The notes under the pieces were generated by a model. That model was given only the letters and a program-made list of their open reading frames with translations. It had not been told where the DNA came from and searched no databases. Positions 45,801-58,863 of a DNA stretch of 64,000 nt are shown here, one piece after another. Where the stretch lies: contig NC_134949.1 of NCBI RefSeq assembly GCF_965638725.1, positions 48,760,151 to 48,824,150 on the forward strand. The letters are read 5' to 3'. Numbering within the stretch: the stretch's first letter is position 1; each line of letters opens with the position of its first letter. The translations under genes and the position numbers were made by a program. Source of the DNA: Aptenodytes patagonicus. Lineage: Eukaryota; Chordata; Aves; Sphenisciformes; Spheniscidae.

Positions 45801-48800
45801 TGTTGTGTATCTCAGGACAGTACGCATAGGGTTAATAGCCCATTTCTACCTTTTCCATCTGCAATCAATGCAGGTAGTCACCACGTGTGTGACACTATAC
45901 GCACACACACACACATATATGGGGAAAACTTACTGAGGCACTGTTATGCTCTTTGTAATAGGCTACCTTTTATTGTCACTAAACTAAAAAAGCGTGGAGG
46001 CGGGGCAATCTGTGTAATAGTTTCTCCCTGCAACAGTAGTTTTAAAAGTGGTAAACATTGTCCAAGAAGATGAAAAGTACTTGCCTTTCTGCAAGTCTCG
46101 CTCGGTAGCTTCCAAGGGTAATAGCTCGTTTTCCCGAGGCGAAGACGCAGTTTTTGTGGATTGCTGTTGGTGAGGGTACTGAATCCTGTAATACTCTCCT
46201 AGACGTACCCCAAGAGGGAAAAAAACCCCAACGTTTACTCTCTTGTCAGCACTGCTGTTTAGGAAAGAGTGGCTAATTTCATATTTACCAGATTTATAGC
46301 ATATTTCCTTTATTGCTCTTTCCTCTTCGATGTCTGCAGCAGTCTTAGGCACCCAGTCAGAAACATCTGTAGGAGATATTTTTAGAAGCTTACTAGGTAT
46401 CTATACAAAGCCCTTCAACACTTCCTGATAATCAAACACCATAAGGAATTCCATTTCGGTCACGGTTTTGGTTTTTCTGACCGCAACCTCTCTTTCTGGA
46501 CAGAAAAATGATTCCTTAATGTTAGGCCTTTCCAAGTGCAATGGAATTGCAGTTACCACACGTATTAAGAAGCTAACGTTTGTTGATTTCAAATGCTTCA
46601 AAAACATCTTCAGTAGCCATTGCCAAAATAATCCTTCTTCCTTTACACCCAAAAGGAAATCTTCTGATTAAGCATGTCAGCAGGGAGTGCTTGTCACAAG
46701 ACCTCTGCCCAAAGTTACTCTCCTGTAATGTCGCCGGCAGAGCTGGTGAAGTGAGTGCTCCTTACCCGTCTCGGTTAAGGCTACTAAGATCAGCAAAGCC
46801 CTACTTTGTATATTGCTTAAATTAATGCGGCTTACTCAGACTGAAAGCGAGTTAGGAAGCGCTAACAGGCAGCCCTGCCAGCCAACCTGAAGGGCAGGGG
46901 GAAAGTGAAAAGCAGCTTGGGGCTGCCTGAGAACTAGCACAGTAATTTGCGGAGTGCACGCGTGAGAGTCGGTCGTTCTCTGACTTTCGCTCTCCGGGAA
47001 TGTGCAATTCACTCCTGCCCTGTGAATCTCTCCTCTCCCAGTGAGATACAGTCAACGGTTTAACTACATTGTAGAAATGAAAAAAAAAAACAAAAAACCA
47101 AAAAACCCACACATACACATTCAGTTAAACTAGTGCAGAGTTTTGCATGGATTCTCTTTGCTAGGTTTAAGAATAACTTTCTGTAATACAATGAGACTGC
47201 CTACAGAGTTTAGGAAATCAGTTGAACAAATCATTTAAGTGGAAGTCACACAACTCTCTCTTGTGAACAAACCTGTGACTTCACCTTCAGTGACGAGTGC
47301 GTACAGCCCCTGTTCAACAGTTTGTTTCCCAGCAAAGAAGTACCTGGTTCCTAAACTTGCAATTTCCTCCCCGAATTTCGAGGCATTTTGAGGAGTATTT
47401 GATGGCCACCTGAACCGTGGAGCACATTTTAAACTCTATTTAATGAAAGAGAGGTAGGTGAATTACAGCCCTATTGAAATATACAGCTAGGCATTTGACA
47501 GGAGTCAGAACGTGCTGCCTCACTCACATCTGGTGACTACCAGTTCCGATACTTTGAAGATTAGCGGGGAACTATTTCAAAAACTTGTCAACAAGTCTTT
47601 TCTAAAAATGTAACGGTTATTGTAATCGATCAGTTGTGAAGTACATTGCGAGAGTCGAAAAAGCCCACTCTACTTGCTTGTAAAAGAAAGAAAAAAACTG
47701 TTTACAGTTCTCTTCCTCTTCATCGTCCTCTTCATCGTCGTCTTCGTCGTTGAGGTTTATAATCAGTGGAGGGTGAATTGGGAATAAAAGATTCTCTTGA
47801 TTTCTGAGTGATTCTTGACGATGGGCTGGATGCAGAATCCCTCCTTGGACACCCTGTTGCAACGGGGCATCTGCAGAAAAGAACATTGCATTTATTTTAT
47901 GAGGAGGGAACTAGAATATCGCACCCAGGTTGAGACCAGCAGGTATAGTTTTGAAACCATTCTCATACTGAAGGGATCATTAAATAGGCAGGTTGTGCCT
48001 TTTAGGAAAAACCTTCTGCGGAGGTTGGCAAAGGAGCATCTTCCAACTACAGAAAGTATGAAAAAACAGAGAGAGATTGACAACCTCGGGAGACGTGTGA
48101 TTAGGAATACCTGGGCTGAAGAGAGCAAATGGGTTGAGGACCCCGCCTGGGCAAATATTTTAAACATGCCGAATAATAGGCAGGCCTGTATCACTCCCCA
48201 CGGCATCAGTTTTGAAGAATTTAGCAGTGCTAAGCACAGGATTAGCCCGTTTTAGCCTGTAGACTTTTTTTTCCCTATCAATTTTCTGAATCACAGCTCT
48301 CTTGACTAAGTACAAAATGTAGATTTTGAGAAAGACTATGAAGTTCGTGAAAATAATTTACACTGAATCAGGAGAAAGTCAGAAAAGATACTCTTTTCCT
48401 TAGGCCTTTGTATCTACCCACAATGTAATCTACCCAGCAAAACTATTTCAGCACTGGGATAGCATTTTCTGAGAGCCTGGAAATGCAACGGTCCGAAAAG
48501 AAAAATGATGAAAAATGGTGAGTCTGATTGCGTTGTTCAAGCTGACCAACGTGCAGCTATAGACACAATCAGGGTTCTGTGCATTGTATTCAAAACATTG
48601 AAGTTGGATATGTTGTCCAGTTTCAGAGGAATAAGACGAGGCATGGGCATCTTCCTGTATTCCACTTGTTGTTATTCTTGTGCACCTCTTGCTTGCCTAC
48701 GAGCAGCGTGTGTATCATATTAAGCCCATTTTAATAACACTGCTGCAGATGGGATTTGTTGTGTCTCAGGCGAGAGAAAGTAAGAGACAACACTTTAGCT

Positions 48801-50348
48801 TGGTAGAGCCTTTCTCAGTGTCCCCAACAGGATATTCTCAGCTCCGGGTAGCGTAAGCCAAATCAAACTTAAGTCAGCTTAACAAGATTTCTAAGCATGA
48901 AAACGAATAAATGCAGTTTTAATGTTTGCAGTGTTCTTGTGGAGCACACGGACTCTGAATTTATGCACATTGCCGTAAAAAGAAAAAGGGTTGCGTCCAT
49001 TTTCTCGTTCTGATCGTTGGACGTTGCTCTTCTACAGGATACCCTTGTCCGTAGTGCCTCTTGGGCATAGTCTCTGACTCACACCGCACCCACAAGCGTG
49101 CCTACGTGGTGTTTACGACAGCACTAGCTGCCAGGGGCCGGTGCTGTGGATGTGGGAACTGCACTAAGAGCAGTACGGGCACTCGTCGAAACAGCGCTCA
49201 AGTTCTTGCCGTGGTCCTATGTGGTTAGTTAGGCTCAACACGCCCAGCTATGACAGGCTGCCTTTTCCCGGGGGAACTGCAGGAACACAAGGTGTTTGCT
49301 TCTGACTAGAGGTCTTTCTGGACTTCTCTTCTGACACCTGTCTCCAGCTCCGGAGATCAGGCCCACGAACAACTACAGTTCAGTCCACTTGTTCACGCAT
49401 CTGTGACAAGTCACGCTGACTTGCTCTCCCTCCTGCTTCCGCCTGATTTCTGACACCTGTCTTGGTTCCCTGCCCTGGACTCTTTCCCTGTTCCAGGTTC
49501 CAGCTGTCTACCCGGACTCCTGCTAGACAAGAGCTCCTCTTCGAAAGGGAAAAAGGAACCCAACTTACAGTGGTGGTTTTTTCCGCAAATACTCTGACTT
49601 TCAGATACTGTACTGCCCACACACTGTTACTGTACTTCAATAGCCTGCATCCAATGTTCAAGCCTGAAGAATTTATTCAGAACGATGAACTGGAAATACA
49701 TCTGCACACACAGCACTGTAATCTGATGTTACCTCTACAAGGGGTGGCTCATCCAGGTAACATGTTGTGCTCCGTCAACAGATATTGCTACTAGCGGCCC
49801 TACCAACCTCCTCCCCCCACCACACACACTACTTTTTGTTTCTCTTAAGTGGTTACCTGCCTACTAACCATTTTCGCTACTAGAGAGATTTAATCCAGCC
49901 AATACCCCAGCAAAGCAACAGTCTTCCTCCACGGATCTCAGCAACCTAAACCGCCGTTTGTGACTTTGTCTTTCGTGTAACTGATAGTTAGGAAGATCCG
50001 TAACATGACAGCTAAACAAGTTGATGTGGCAACCCTACTCAAATGCCAATACAATTCCTTTCTTTGCCTTGAGCTTGCCGGGATAGCACATCATACCGGA
50101 TCGGTTTGCCATGGTACATTTCTTGACCTTAACATATATATTACCTAAGCACTGGAAGTAAGCACCGGAAGGACATTTGCGTGTATTAATGAACAAACTG
50201 TTGAGAAAAAAGAGTTCTACTCACTGTTGCTAGGTGGCAAAAAAAGTCCATTTATAATACGAGGTTTGCTGTGACGGAAGGCACAACTGATCCTCACACA
50301 GCCTACGGGTTGTGTTTCCCACAAACAGGAGATGTTGCTGTACTTTTG
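38195..50348 (-). CDS. C12orf50: C12orf50-like CCCH zinc-finger protein, second complete gene copy
   Basis: Same exon set as the copy ending at 26429. Exons in transcript order: 50225-50348, 47706-47870, 46289-46366, 46085-46198, X1 44280-44399, W 42924-42989, Y1 42491-42694, X2 40810-40929, Y2 40420-40623, X3 38739-38858, Y3 38349-38552, Z 38195-38265. I saw no premature stop or lost splice dinucleotide. Small coding differences from the other copy include X1, where one codon reads His instead of Cys, and X3, where a Ser codon near its end reads Tyr. This copy begins in unit 3 and ends in unit 2, because the unit register used here cuts the gene. Confidence 0.83.
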
Positions 50349-53300
50349 CTGCAGGAGAAAACGGTTTTCAGATATTGTGAATAAAACACTAAAAACGGAC
50401 TAAATGGATCAGCACGCGGTGTACTGCTGTGATGAACATACGACTAAGACTTTGCGGGACCACGCTCTGATGTTTTGGAACATTTACAGTTATCTTTAAA
50501 GTTATCTTCAGCTCCAGATACCCCTGAAGTTATCTCGAGTTAGGTCTATGGAGCTTTCATGGTGTAAAACTGTTCCTAGATAAGAATAGGAGTAAAGCAG
50601 TCTACTTACTGTGCTGCAGACTTTTCGTGAGATGCTGGGAAGAAAAAAAATCTGTTAGTCACTCAATTGACAGGTGGCCGCCTTTCCGTTCCTGCGCAGT
50701 GGGCTAATCAGGTCAATGTCACATGAAATCTGCTGTGCAAGTGCAAGTCTTAACACTAGCACTCTCTTACTATCAAAGGACGTGGGTCTACGGGAAAATA
50801 AGGAGTAAGAAGCAAAACCCGGGAAGATTCCCAACAAAAACTGAAACACTGAAAGACTGGGAATCGATGTTCTGAGACTACTGTTGTTACACTGCTCACA
50901 CCATCTCCCGGCTGCTTTTATAGGTGACAACCACAAGCCTAATGGGAAAAAAAGGATATCTACGTGGATTTGTTTAATTATTTGTTTAATGGTTGCTGCT
51001 TTACTCACACATATAATCACAGTGCTGCTCTCCCTCTGTTGATCAATACGTCGCCAGCCAAGAAGTCGGCACACTATCGCAGAGATAGCACGTTCACAAC
51101 GAGAGTCACTCTTGTTAGTCATGCTTAAAATTCTTTTTCTGTCGCTCTGCCTTATTAAAGTTTACAGATTTTAGCATCGCCTCTGATTATGCAATTCGCT
51201 TCTAACCCGAGGTATCTTCCTCAAGCACATGATGAACTCATCATTCCAAAGAGGCAACTGCTCATGACCATTACCCTGAAGATACAAGCTCAGGTTTATA
51301 CCCTGGATATGAACTACATCCCAGCTGAGAGCTGTAAATGCCAGGTTGCCGGGTATTTCTTAGCGACTTTCTGTGTCAGTTTTTAGAGGAAAGCAAAGTC
51401 ACACTGGGGAATATTTGACTATTCGAAGGTAAGTTTCACCCACTTTTCCAGACATTAGCAGCTGGGTGTAGGAGCAGCATCTCCTACAAAAACACGCCAC
51501 TTTTGGGCTGCAGCCAGTACAGCTGGGCCATCCACTGAGACACGCTGGGGTCTGGAGCCAAAGCCCATCTCCCAGGCATTAACGCCTAAATCCCCGATGC
51601 TGGAAGGGATGCAACAACAACGAGCCCTACACCCACCCCTGGATTTTTACCACGTGGCATATAAATATTGCTTTGAAGGGCAAACCCATGTTGAAGGACT
51701 TTGTTTTAAGTACCCGATTTTGCAGAAATTCAGGCAGTGGCTCTAAGCAGAGATGATAAACGTGGCCTATTTATTCAGAATCAATGTAACGTTGATTCAG
51801 TAAGAAAGATGAGCGATGAGTGAACTTTATGCGCGGTTTTTAACTGATGTGTCCCTTGAGTATCGGAGCCCAGTTCGCAGGAGTCCTAATTGCCTGTGGT
51901 TTAGGTGAGCATTAGCTCTTCTCACTGCTGCCGAAAATCAGATCTTTGACCTACAGGTGCGGCCATGACCCAGACAGAGCGACGTATCAACTTCTACCTT
52001 TACCTAATAAACCTCCCTTTCAACACGGGTGTATCAAGAAAGTCAAGGACACAAACCACTCTAAAAGCTACAGCACTTACCTGTGCGTAGGGGGAATAGA
52101 AATGGCAAGAGCGGTCATTCCCAACTGCGGCCATTTTCACCTCGTGTGCTTCTCCTCCACTCTCTTAATACCGGCAGAACAGACATGGAAACGTTAAAGC
52201 TACCAGCATTCAGGCCAATCGTAATCTTATCCCGAAAGCAGCAGTTTCCTTTCAAAAACTGGACCTTCAGGACCTTAGCTCTGCTGCTTTTTTGGAACAA
52301 AACGCCAACTGACAGCGAAATACACGTGAACGAAGGAGGTGGTACCTTCTCCAGGCTTGTTGAACCGACGAAGGCAGTTGCCAGCCGGTATAGAATGTTA
52401 CCTTTCCACGGTTGCCAACCGCTCCTCCAGCTGGTGACATCAGCGTCATGGCGCTCTCTGACCTGTCCAGCTTGAACATCTTCCTTTATCTCCACTGCTT
52501 CAGAGTAAAGTACGGAAGATCGGACCGTTTCAAAGAGTCTCCCGCTCCGGTGTTTCTTTAACGTAAAACGGCAGAAACCCACTTGGCGGGGCTTCAATAA
52601 TACCCAACTCCTTGCCGTAGGAACTGTGGCCTTGGAAGCAAATCTTTGACACCGCAAAGACAAACCTCCTTCTTGGACTATTTTTAACCAAAACCCTCGA
52701 GCCCAGTGTTTTCCTTACTGTACCTCTTTCTTTGGATGGAGAAACTTGCTGCTTCCTGCTAGTGCGCTGTTAGCTGCTAACTGCTTACAGTGTTGGGGTT
52801 CATTGCTTTTTCTCGCTTCCGTGACGCCCGCTGCCACAGCTAAAGCAGAAAGAACAGCGTACGCTTGTGTCCCTAATTAACACCTCTGTTCTCATTCGGG
52901 TCCTAGGCTGCCTCTGAACAAAAGGTATCGGGGGGGGGGGGGGGATGAAGTTTCAGTCCCGGAGCGTGGTAAGGCATACTGTTATCCCCAGGACATAGGG
53001 TCAAATTTGCAACACTGAGTGACATCGGTGACTTGGAGATGAACACTTCAGGTGCCAGTGACTCCATGGGCACAAAGGGTACAAGGCTGGCTCAGCGGTG
53101 GCTACACCCAAGCCGGGGGAGAAGGACAAAGACATTGAAACGACTGGAGGTCTTCTAGTCTCTCTAGGAGCCTATCGATTTGTTTGTAACCCAAGTATCA
53201 GCGGGTGGCCCGAAGGCTAACTGCAAAGGACAGTACCGCATGCCTGACCACTGGGACTTTGGCAGCGGAATAAAGCGACTTCTACCGGAATGACTTCACC

Positions 53301-53610
53301 TAAGTAGAGAATGAAAGTGCCCGCTGGGATCAAGGTGGGGAGTACTGGCGAGAGCTGTGAACAGAGAAACGATGTGAAAAGGCTGCCACAGTTCCGTAAG
53401 CCCTACCACTGACTGGGGCACAGAGGGGAAGGAAAATTCAGGAAAGCAGATGAGGGCCACGGATAATGAACTGTCAGTGGGCAGGAGCAGCCATAGGAGG
53501 AACGGGTCAACGCTGCCAAGAGCTATCCAAACAGGGGCTCTTTGTAGCTGTATAGCTGTGCCTAAATGAGGCGCGGAAGAAGGTACGGTCAGGAAGCATT
53601 AATTCCGTAT

Positions 53611-54546
53611 TGGGTTTGCGTGGCAAGGTTTTGGTAGCGGGGGGGCTACAGGGGGGGCTTCTGTGAGACGCTGCTGGAAGCTTCCCCCATGTGGGATAGA
53701 GCCAATGCCAGCCGGCTCCAAGGCGGACCCGCCGCTAGCCAGTATGTGACAGAAACAACGCTGCAGACACCAAGGAGAGTGGAGAAGGAGGGGGAGGAGG
53801 TGCTCCAGGCGCCGGAGCAGCGATTCCCCTGCAGCCCGTGGTGAAGACCATGGTGAGGCAGGCTGTCCCCCTGCAGCCCGTGGAGGTCCACGGTGGAGCA
53901 GATCTCCACCTGCAGCCCGTGGAGGACCCCACGCCGGAGCAGGTGGATGCGCCCAAGGGAGGCTGTGACCCCGTGGAGAGCCGGCGCTGGAGCAGGCTCC
54001 TGGCAGGACCTGTGGACCCGCGGAGAGAGGAGCCCACGCTGGAGCAGGTTTGGCGGCAGGACTTGTGACCCCGTGGGGGACCCACGCTGGAGCAGCTTGT
54101 GGAGAACTGCAGCCCGTGGGAAGGGCTCAGGTTGGAGAAGTCCGTGGAGGACTGTCTGCCGTGGGAGGGACCCCACGCTGGAGCAGGGGCAGAGCGTGAG
54201 GAGTCCTCCCCCTGAGGAGGAAGGAGCGGCAGAGACAACGTGTGGTGAGGTAGAGGAAAGCGGGAGTAAAGTTGAGCCCGGGAAGAAGGGAGGGGTGGCG
54301 GGAAGGCGTTTTAAGATTCAGGTTTTATTTCTCATTACCCTACTCGGGTTTGATTGCTAATAAATTAATTTCCCGTCGTGTCCCCCGCCCCCCGAGGCGA
54401 GTGTGTTTTGCCCGTGAGGGTAACGGGTGAGTGACCTCGACCCACGAGCCTTTCGTCGTGTTTTCTCTCCCCTCTCCAGCTGAGGAGGGCAGTGATGGAG
54501 CGGCTTTGGCGGGCACCTGGCGTCCAGCCAGGGTCAACCCACCACA
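53611..54546 (+). mobile_element. Solo LTR, unit 3 copy
   Basis: Same element as at 5779, with a few substitutions in the internal repeats (for example cacgccggagcag for cacggtggagcag). Confidence 0.65.
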
Positions 54547-55500
54547 GACTGAAAGGTTGTCTACCGAGGCGCAGAGCCTGGCTAACAGGAGGAGGCCGCT
54601 GTCCTGGCGGAGGCAAAGTCGGACCCAGAGAGGTGCCCACGCCCTGGGGCCAGGGCATCCACGCCCCAGGCCCGGGCGTGTGGCACCCCGGCGAGCAGAA
54701 AAGACAGCCTGAGGAAAGGCTGCCAGGCCAGGGGAACGGCACCGCCGGCGGCTAACGGCCGCCGCCACGGCGCGCGAGCGGGCCACCACGCGGCCGCCTC
54801 AGCCCGGCGCCGAGCACAGCTGGGGCGGGGCGGCCCTGCCGCGGCGGGAGCCGCCGCTGTGGGAAGCGGAGCTGCCCCAGGCCCGCGGCCGGGCTGGGCG
54901 GCGGAGCCACCGCCTCGCCGAGGGCTGCTGGAGAGAGGCGACCGCGCCCCGCCCCGCCGTCCCCGGCGCTGGGGTGCGTCGCGGGGCTCCCGGCGGGCGG
55001 CGACGGACTCGGTTTCCCGCCGCGCACGGCGGGCGCGGGGCGGCGCAGGCGCAGTTCCGTCTCGGCGGCGGGCCGGCGGCGGGAGCGGGCGGGCGGGGCC
55101 ATGAGGCGCCGGGGCGCGGTGCAGCGGCAGGTGCCGTGTCTGTTCGTGACCGAGGTGAAGGAGGAGCCGTCGGCCAAGCGGGAGCGCCAGGTGGCCGGGG
55201 CGGCACGGGGCCGGGCGGGAGGGAGGCGGGGCCGGGGCCGGGGCCGGGGCCGGGGCCGGGCGCAGGGGGAGTCGCTGGGCCGCGGGTAGCGGCGCCGCAC
55301 GGCGGGGCGGAGCGGAGCGGAGCGGAGCGAAGCCGGGGGGACGGGCAGCAGCACCGACCGTGTCAGACCCGCCCGGCGCGGCCCGGCCCGGCTGCGGGGA
55401 GGGGGACACCCGAGTGGGGAGAGGTTTCTCTCCAGACCTTGAGGGAAATGCACGGCAGCGTTTTCCATGGGGCTCCCCCCCCCGTAAATGCGGGGAAGAA
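54547..55500. promoter_or_regulatory. CpG island, unit 3
   Basis: Counterpart of the island at 6715, shortened by 32 bp at the GGGGCC tract. Confidence 0.75.
55228..55257 (+). repeat. (GGGGCC)5 repeat with flanking deletion, unit 3
   Basis: Five units. The interspersed segment found between the upstream ggcggggcc and the repeat in units 1 and 2 is absent. A deletion between two GGGGCC motifs explains the 32-bp difference. GGAGC tract at 55309-55328 has four units. Confidence 0.92.
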
Positions 55501-58466
55501 AGGTCGTGTGGGAGCCGTTTGAGCTCTGTCCCGCTCCTTTCCTGCCAAGTGCACCCAGGTGCTCACCGTGACGTTGTGTTTGCTTTCTCTAAGTGTCGGG
55601 AACAGTCATGGCGAGGACTGAGGCCACTGCGACATGACCGCCCTGGGAGCTTGTGTAAAACCATCCTGCCGTCCCCGCCTGTGAGCCTTGCGGGGGAAAA
55701 ATCAGCTTGTGTCTCTTCTTCCTTTTTTTTAAAAGAAAAGGTCTTTTTTTTGTGACCAAAGGAATATCAGGCCCATGACAGAAGAATTCATTTGAGGCTG
55801 TCAGACGCGGGATACTTACGAAGGTGAAAGTAATGGAGCCCGATCCAAGCTGTTTCTTCCCGAGATGTAAGAGGCAGTGTCGGGACAGATTGGGGTGGCA
55901 TTCACCTGTCTAGCTCTAGACCTCCGACTTGTGTTTCCCGACTGCAGTAGCAGCACCTACTGCTGTCTGTCGGCTGCGTAGTGCACTTGAATCCATCTGG
56001 GTGACTTTCTCCCGTTGGTGTTTGGCTTCTGGACGGAAGAGCTGAAGTGGTTGCCAAAACGTCAGTAACGTAACTGTTGAACTCTCAGTACCAACACCAC
56101 CTTGATAATGGTCGTGTAAGGGTAGCTCCCGACATTGTTGTTCCTTCATAGGGGACAAGCCGACAGGGGATTAGGTCTATACCAGTGTAGATGCTATTCT
56201 TCTTGTTTTTCAAAGCGCAGGCAAGGATAATAGAGGGGGTTATGACTGCTAGGGAAGAAGCGGGGTGGTGGTGGGAAAACCAACGGGCATGTTTCCTCCC
56301 TGCCCTGGAAATTTTCTTTTCCATGTCACCTTCGTGAAATCTTCCTGTATGCTGTATGTTGTGGTTCCACATGTGATGACTAAAATATGAAGCAGCCACG
56401 TAATGTCAGGCAAGCATGTAGAAGGTTGTTCTCGTTTTACGGCTTCCGAATTCTGTTTGGAGACTTTTGCAAGACAAGGACTCGCTTTGTGTTTTGCCAG
56501 CAGGAAGAGACCGTGACCAGCTTACAAGTGAAAATTGGCTGGGGCGAGAGGAGGGCGGGGTGATGGTTATCGAGGAGACTATTGGAATCCAAACAGAAGG
56601 GATTACATGTTTGCAGTGAAGGTGTTACAGAAGCCCTAGCTGCAGGAGTCCTCCTAGAAGTGTGGACTAGTTGTGGCTGGGTATTTGTTTCAGACCCCGG
56701 CCCACTTCCTTCTGTGCTCTTTGTAAGCGGGAAAGCGTTCAGTTGGCAGCACTGCTCCTAAGTATTTAACACCGGGACGCTTTTGCCACCTTGCATTCCG
56801 CAGGTCCGTGCATTGCACTAACACGGTGCCATTGACTTTCCGCTCCAAACTGAAAGCTCGGAGCAGCTAGTCACGATGAGTTTCTGTTGCCATCGTGAGG
56901 CAGGGAGACACATCTCAACATTTTGCAGCGTTGGACTGGAACCCTTCTAGTTTATATGCACTGTGTAAAGTGGAAGGCAAAGTCACCTCTAAATACTCAT
57001 CAAGAACGATTAAAAGAGGGAGAGAGTTTGCAAGTAGATTGCCTTTGTTCTTTTGTCTTAGGGCATTTTCCAAAGCGTCATGTCTTGAAGAAACAAGGGT
57101 GTATTTCGACAGTATTAGAAATCAGCACTATAATGTGTAATACTGGACCTAGAGGGGGGCCAGCTGTAAGGAGCAAGAATCCGCACGAGACCGAGGCAGT
57201 AAGACAGCCCTGACGAGGCTTTAAAACACCTGTCTTCTTTTCAGCCGTTTCAAGTGTTGGCAACTGAAACTGTAACTGGAAAGGCGTTAGAGGCAGATAC
57301 GTACAATGCAATTCCTACTGAAAAGGTGGCCGGAACCTGCTGTTACGTAACTGCCTATGAAGGTAGGAAGGAAGGTCCGTATGCAGGTTTCTCCTGCTGA
57401 CTAGAAGCCTTGTTTTACTTAGTTTTCACTTTTATTGTATGACTTACTGGATTGCAGCTGTTGTGAATTCCAGCCTGCTTAAAGGTCTTGACCACAAAGT
57501 AACAGTTACCGTAAACATAGTAGGTGTTTCTAAAGTTGTTACAGATTTTACTCTCTGAAGTCCAGGAAGCATGGTCTAAGCGAGCATGCCAGTGGAGGAA
57601 GTATTCCCGTTTTAAAATTTCTTATTAGGAAATCTTCCTTGCACACTAGAATTTATGTGATAGAGGGTGCCTGATTTCCTTGGGGAGGATTACAAGACGT
57701 GTGGAGGTTGGGAGGAAAACGCGACGAGTGTGGTTCGCTGCATCGCTGGGGTTCTTGCCTTTACCTGAAATTGTGAGGAAACTTTGTATTACACCAGGCA
57801 AGATTCTAGGGCTAGATTTTGGATTGATCTACAGTAGTTAAGTGATGACTTTAAAGGGTGCCTTTGGGTATGAAATTTCTCTGGTGACGAGTGAGAAGTC
57901 CTATCTTGCCTTTTATGCGGTTGATTTCAGTACTCTGCAGGGTATGGTGACCTCAGGAAACTGCTGGTTTTACCCCTCTGGAAACTCCAGGGCAAGCCTG
58001 TCTATGGGCCGGGCTGGATGGAAAACCCGACAAACAAGCTGAAGAAAGGTGTCAACGATTCTCGTGTCTCGGGGCTTATTTTCAAGTGCTGTTAGTTTAA
58101 GCCAGCGTGGGGGACGTGTCATGCAGCGCGTATGTGAAAACACAGACACGCAGTCTTGAGGGCCTCCCTGCATGAAATGCTGAATATCCTCCCTTTCCTT
58201 GGGCTCCTCTTTGGGGCCCTCATGCCAGAGACAACCAGGCAGGAGGGGATTAAGGAACGTAATAGGGGATGCGTCTGTGGTCTGGAAAACACGCCTGTAT
58301 TTTTTGTTGTTTTTGTGGGTCTTAGTGCCTTTGAAGCTGTGAAAGGGAAGTCTTGGATAAGGATTTGACCACACAAAGCACTGATCCCTTCCCTTCCGCT
58401 GGTTTCGGCCAAGAGCAGTTGAGAGCTGGCAGGAACTGTTACTATCTCGTTGAGCCATGTATTTAT

Positions 58467-58863
58467 TGTAGAATCGTAGCATCGCTCAGGTTGGACAAGA
58501 CCCTTAAGGTCATCGAGTCCAACCGTAAACCTAGCACTGCCAAGTCCACCGCTAAGCCGTGTCCCTAAGCGCCACGTCTGCCCGTCTCTTAAAGACCTCC
58601 AGGGATGGTGACTCCAGCACTTCCCTGGGCAGCCTGTTCCAGTGCTTGACAACCCTTGCGGTGAAGAAGTTTTTCCTCCTCTCCGATCTAAAGCTCCCCT
58701 GGCGCAACCTGAGGCCGTTTCCTCTCGTCCTGTGGCTTGTTACCTGGGAGGAGAGACCGACACCCACCTGGCTACAACCTCCTTTCGGGTAGTTGTAGCG
58801 AGCGGTGAGGTCTCCCCTCAGCCTCCTCTTCTCCAGGCTAAACAAGCCCCGTTCCCTCAGCCG
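58467..58863 (-). mobile_element. CR1 LINE 3' fragment, unit 3
   Basis: Same insertion as at 10667, including the open reverse-transcriptase frame. Confidence 0.93.

Larger units (their letters stand above)
23912..47830 (+). repeat. 24-kb tandem array, unit 2
   Basis: Second, complete unit. It matches unit 1 almost base for base. Visible differences include two extra GGAGC units at 31421-31450, one extra G in the poly-G tract near 29011 and two fewer CA repeats near 45901. Single-base changes are mostly C/T or G/A. Coding exons of the C12orf50-like gene are nearly unchanged. Confidence 0.97.
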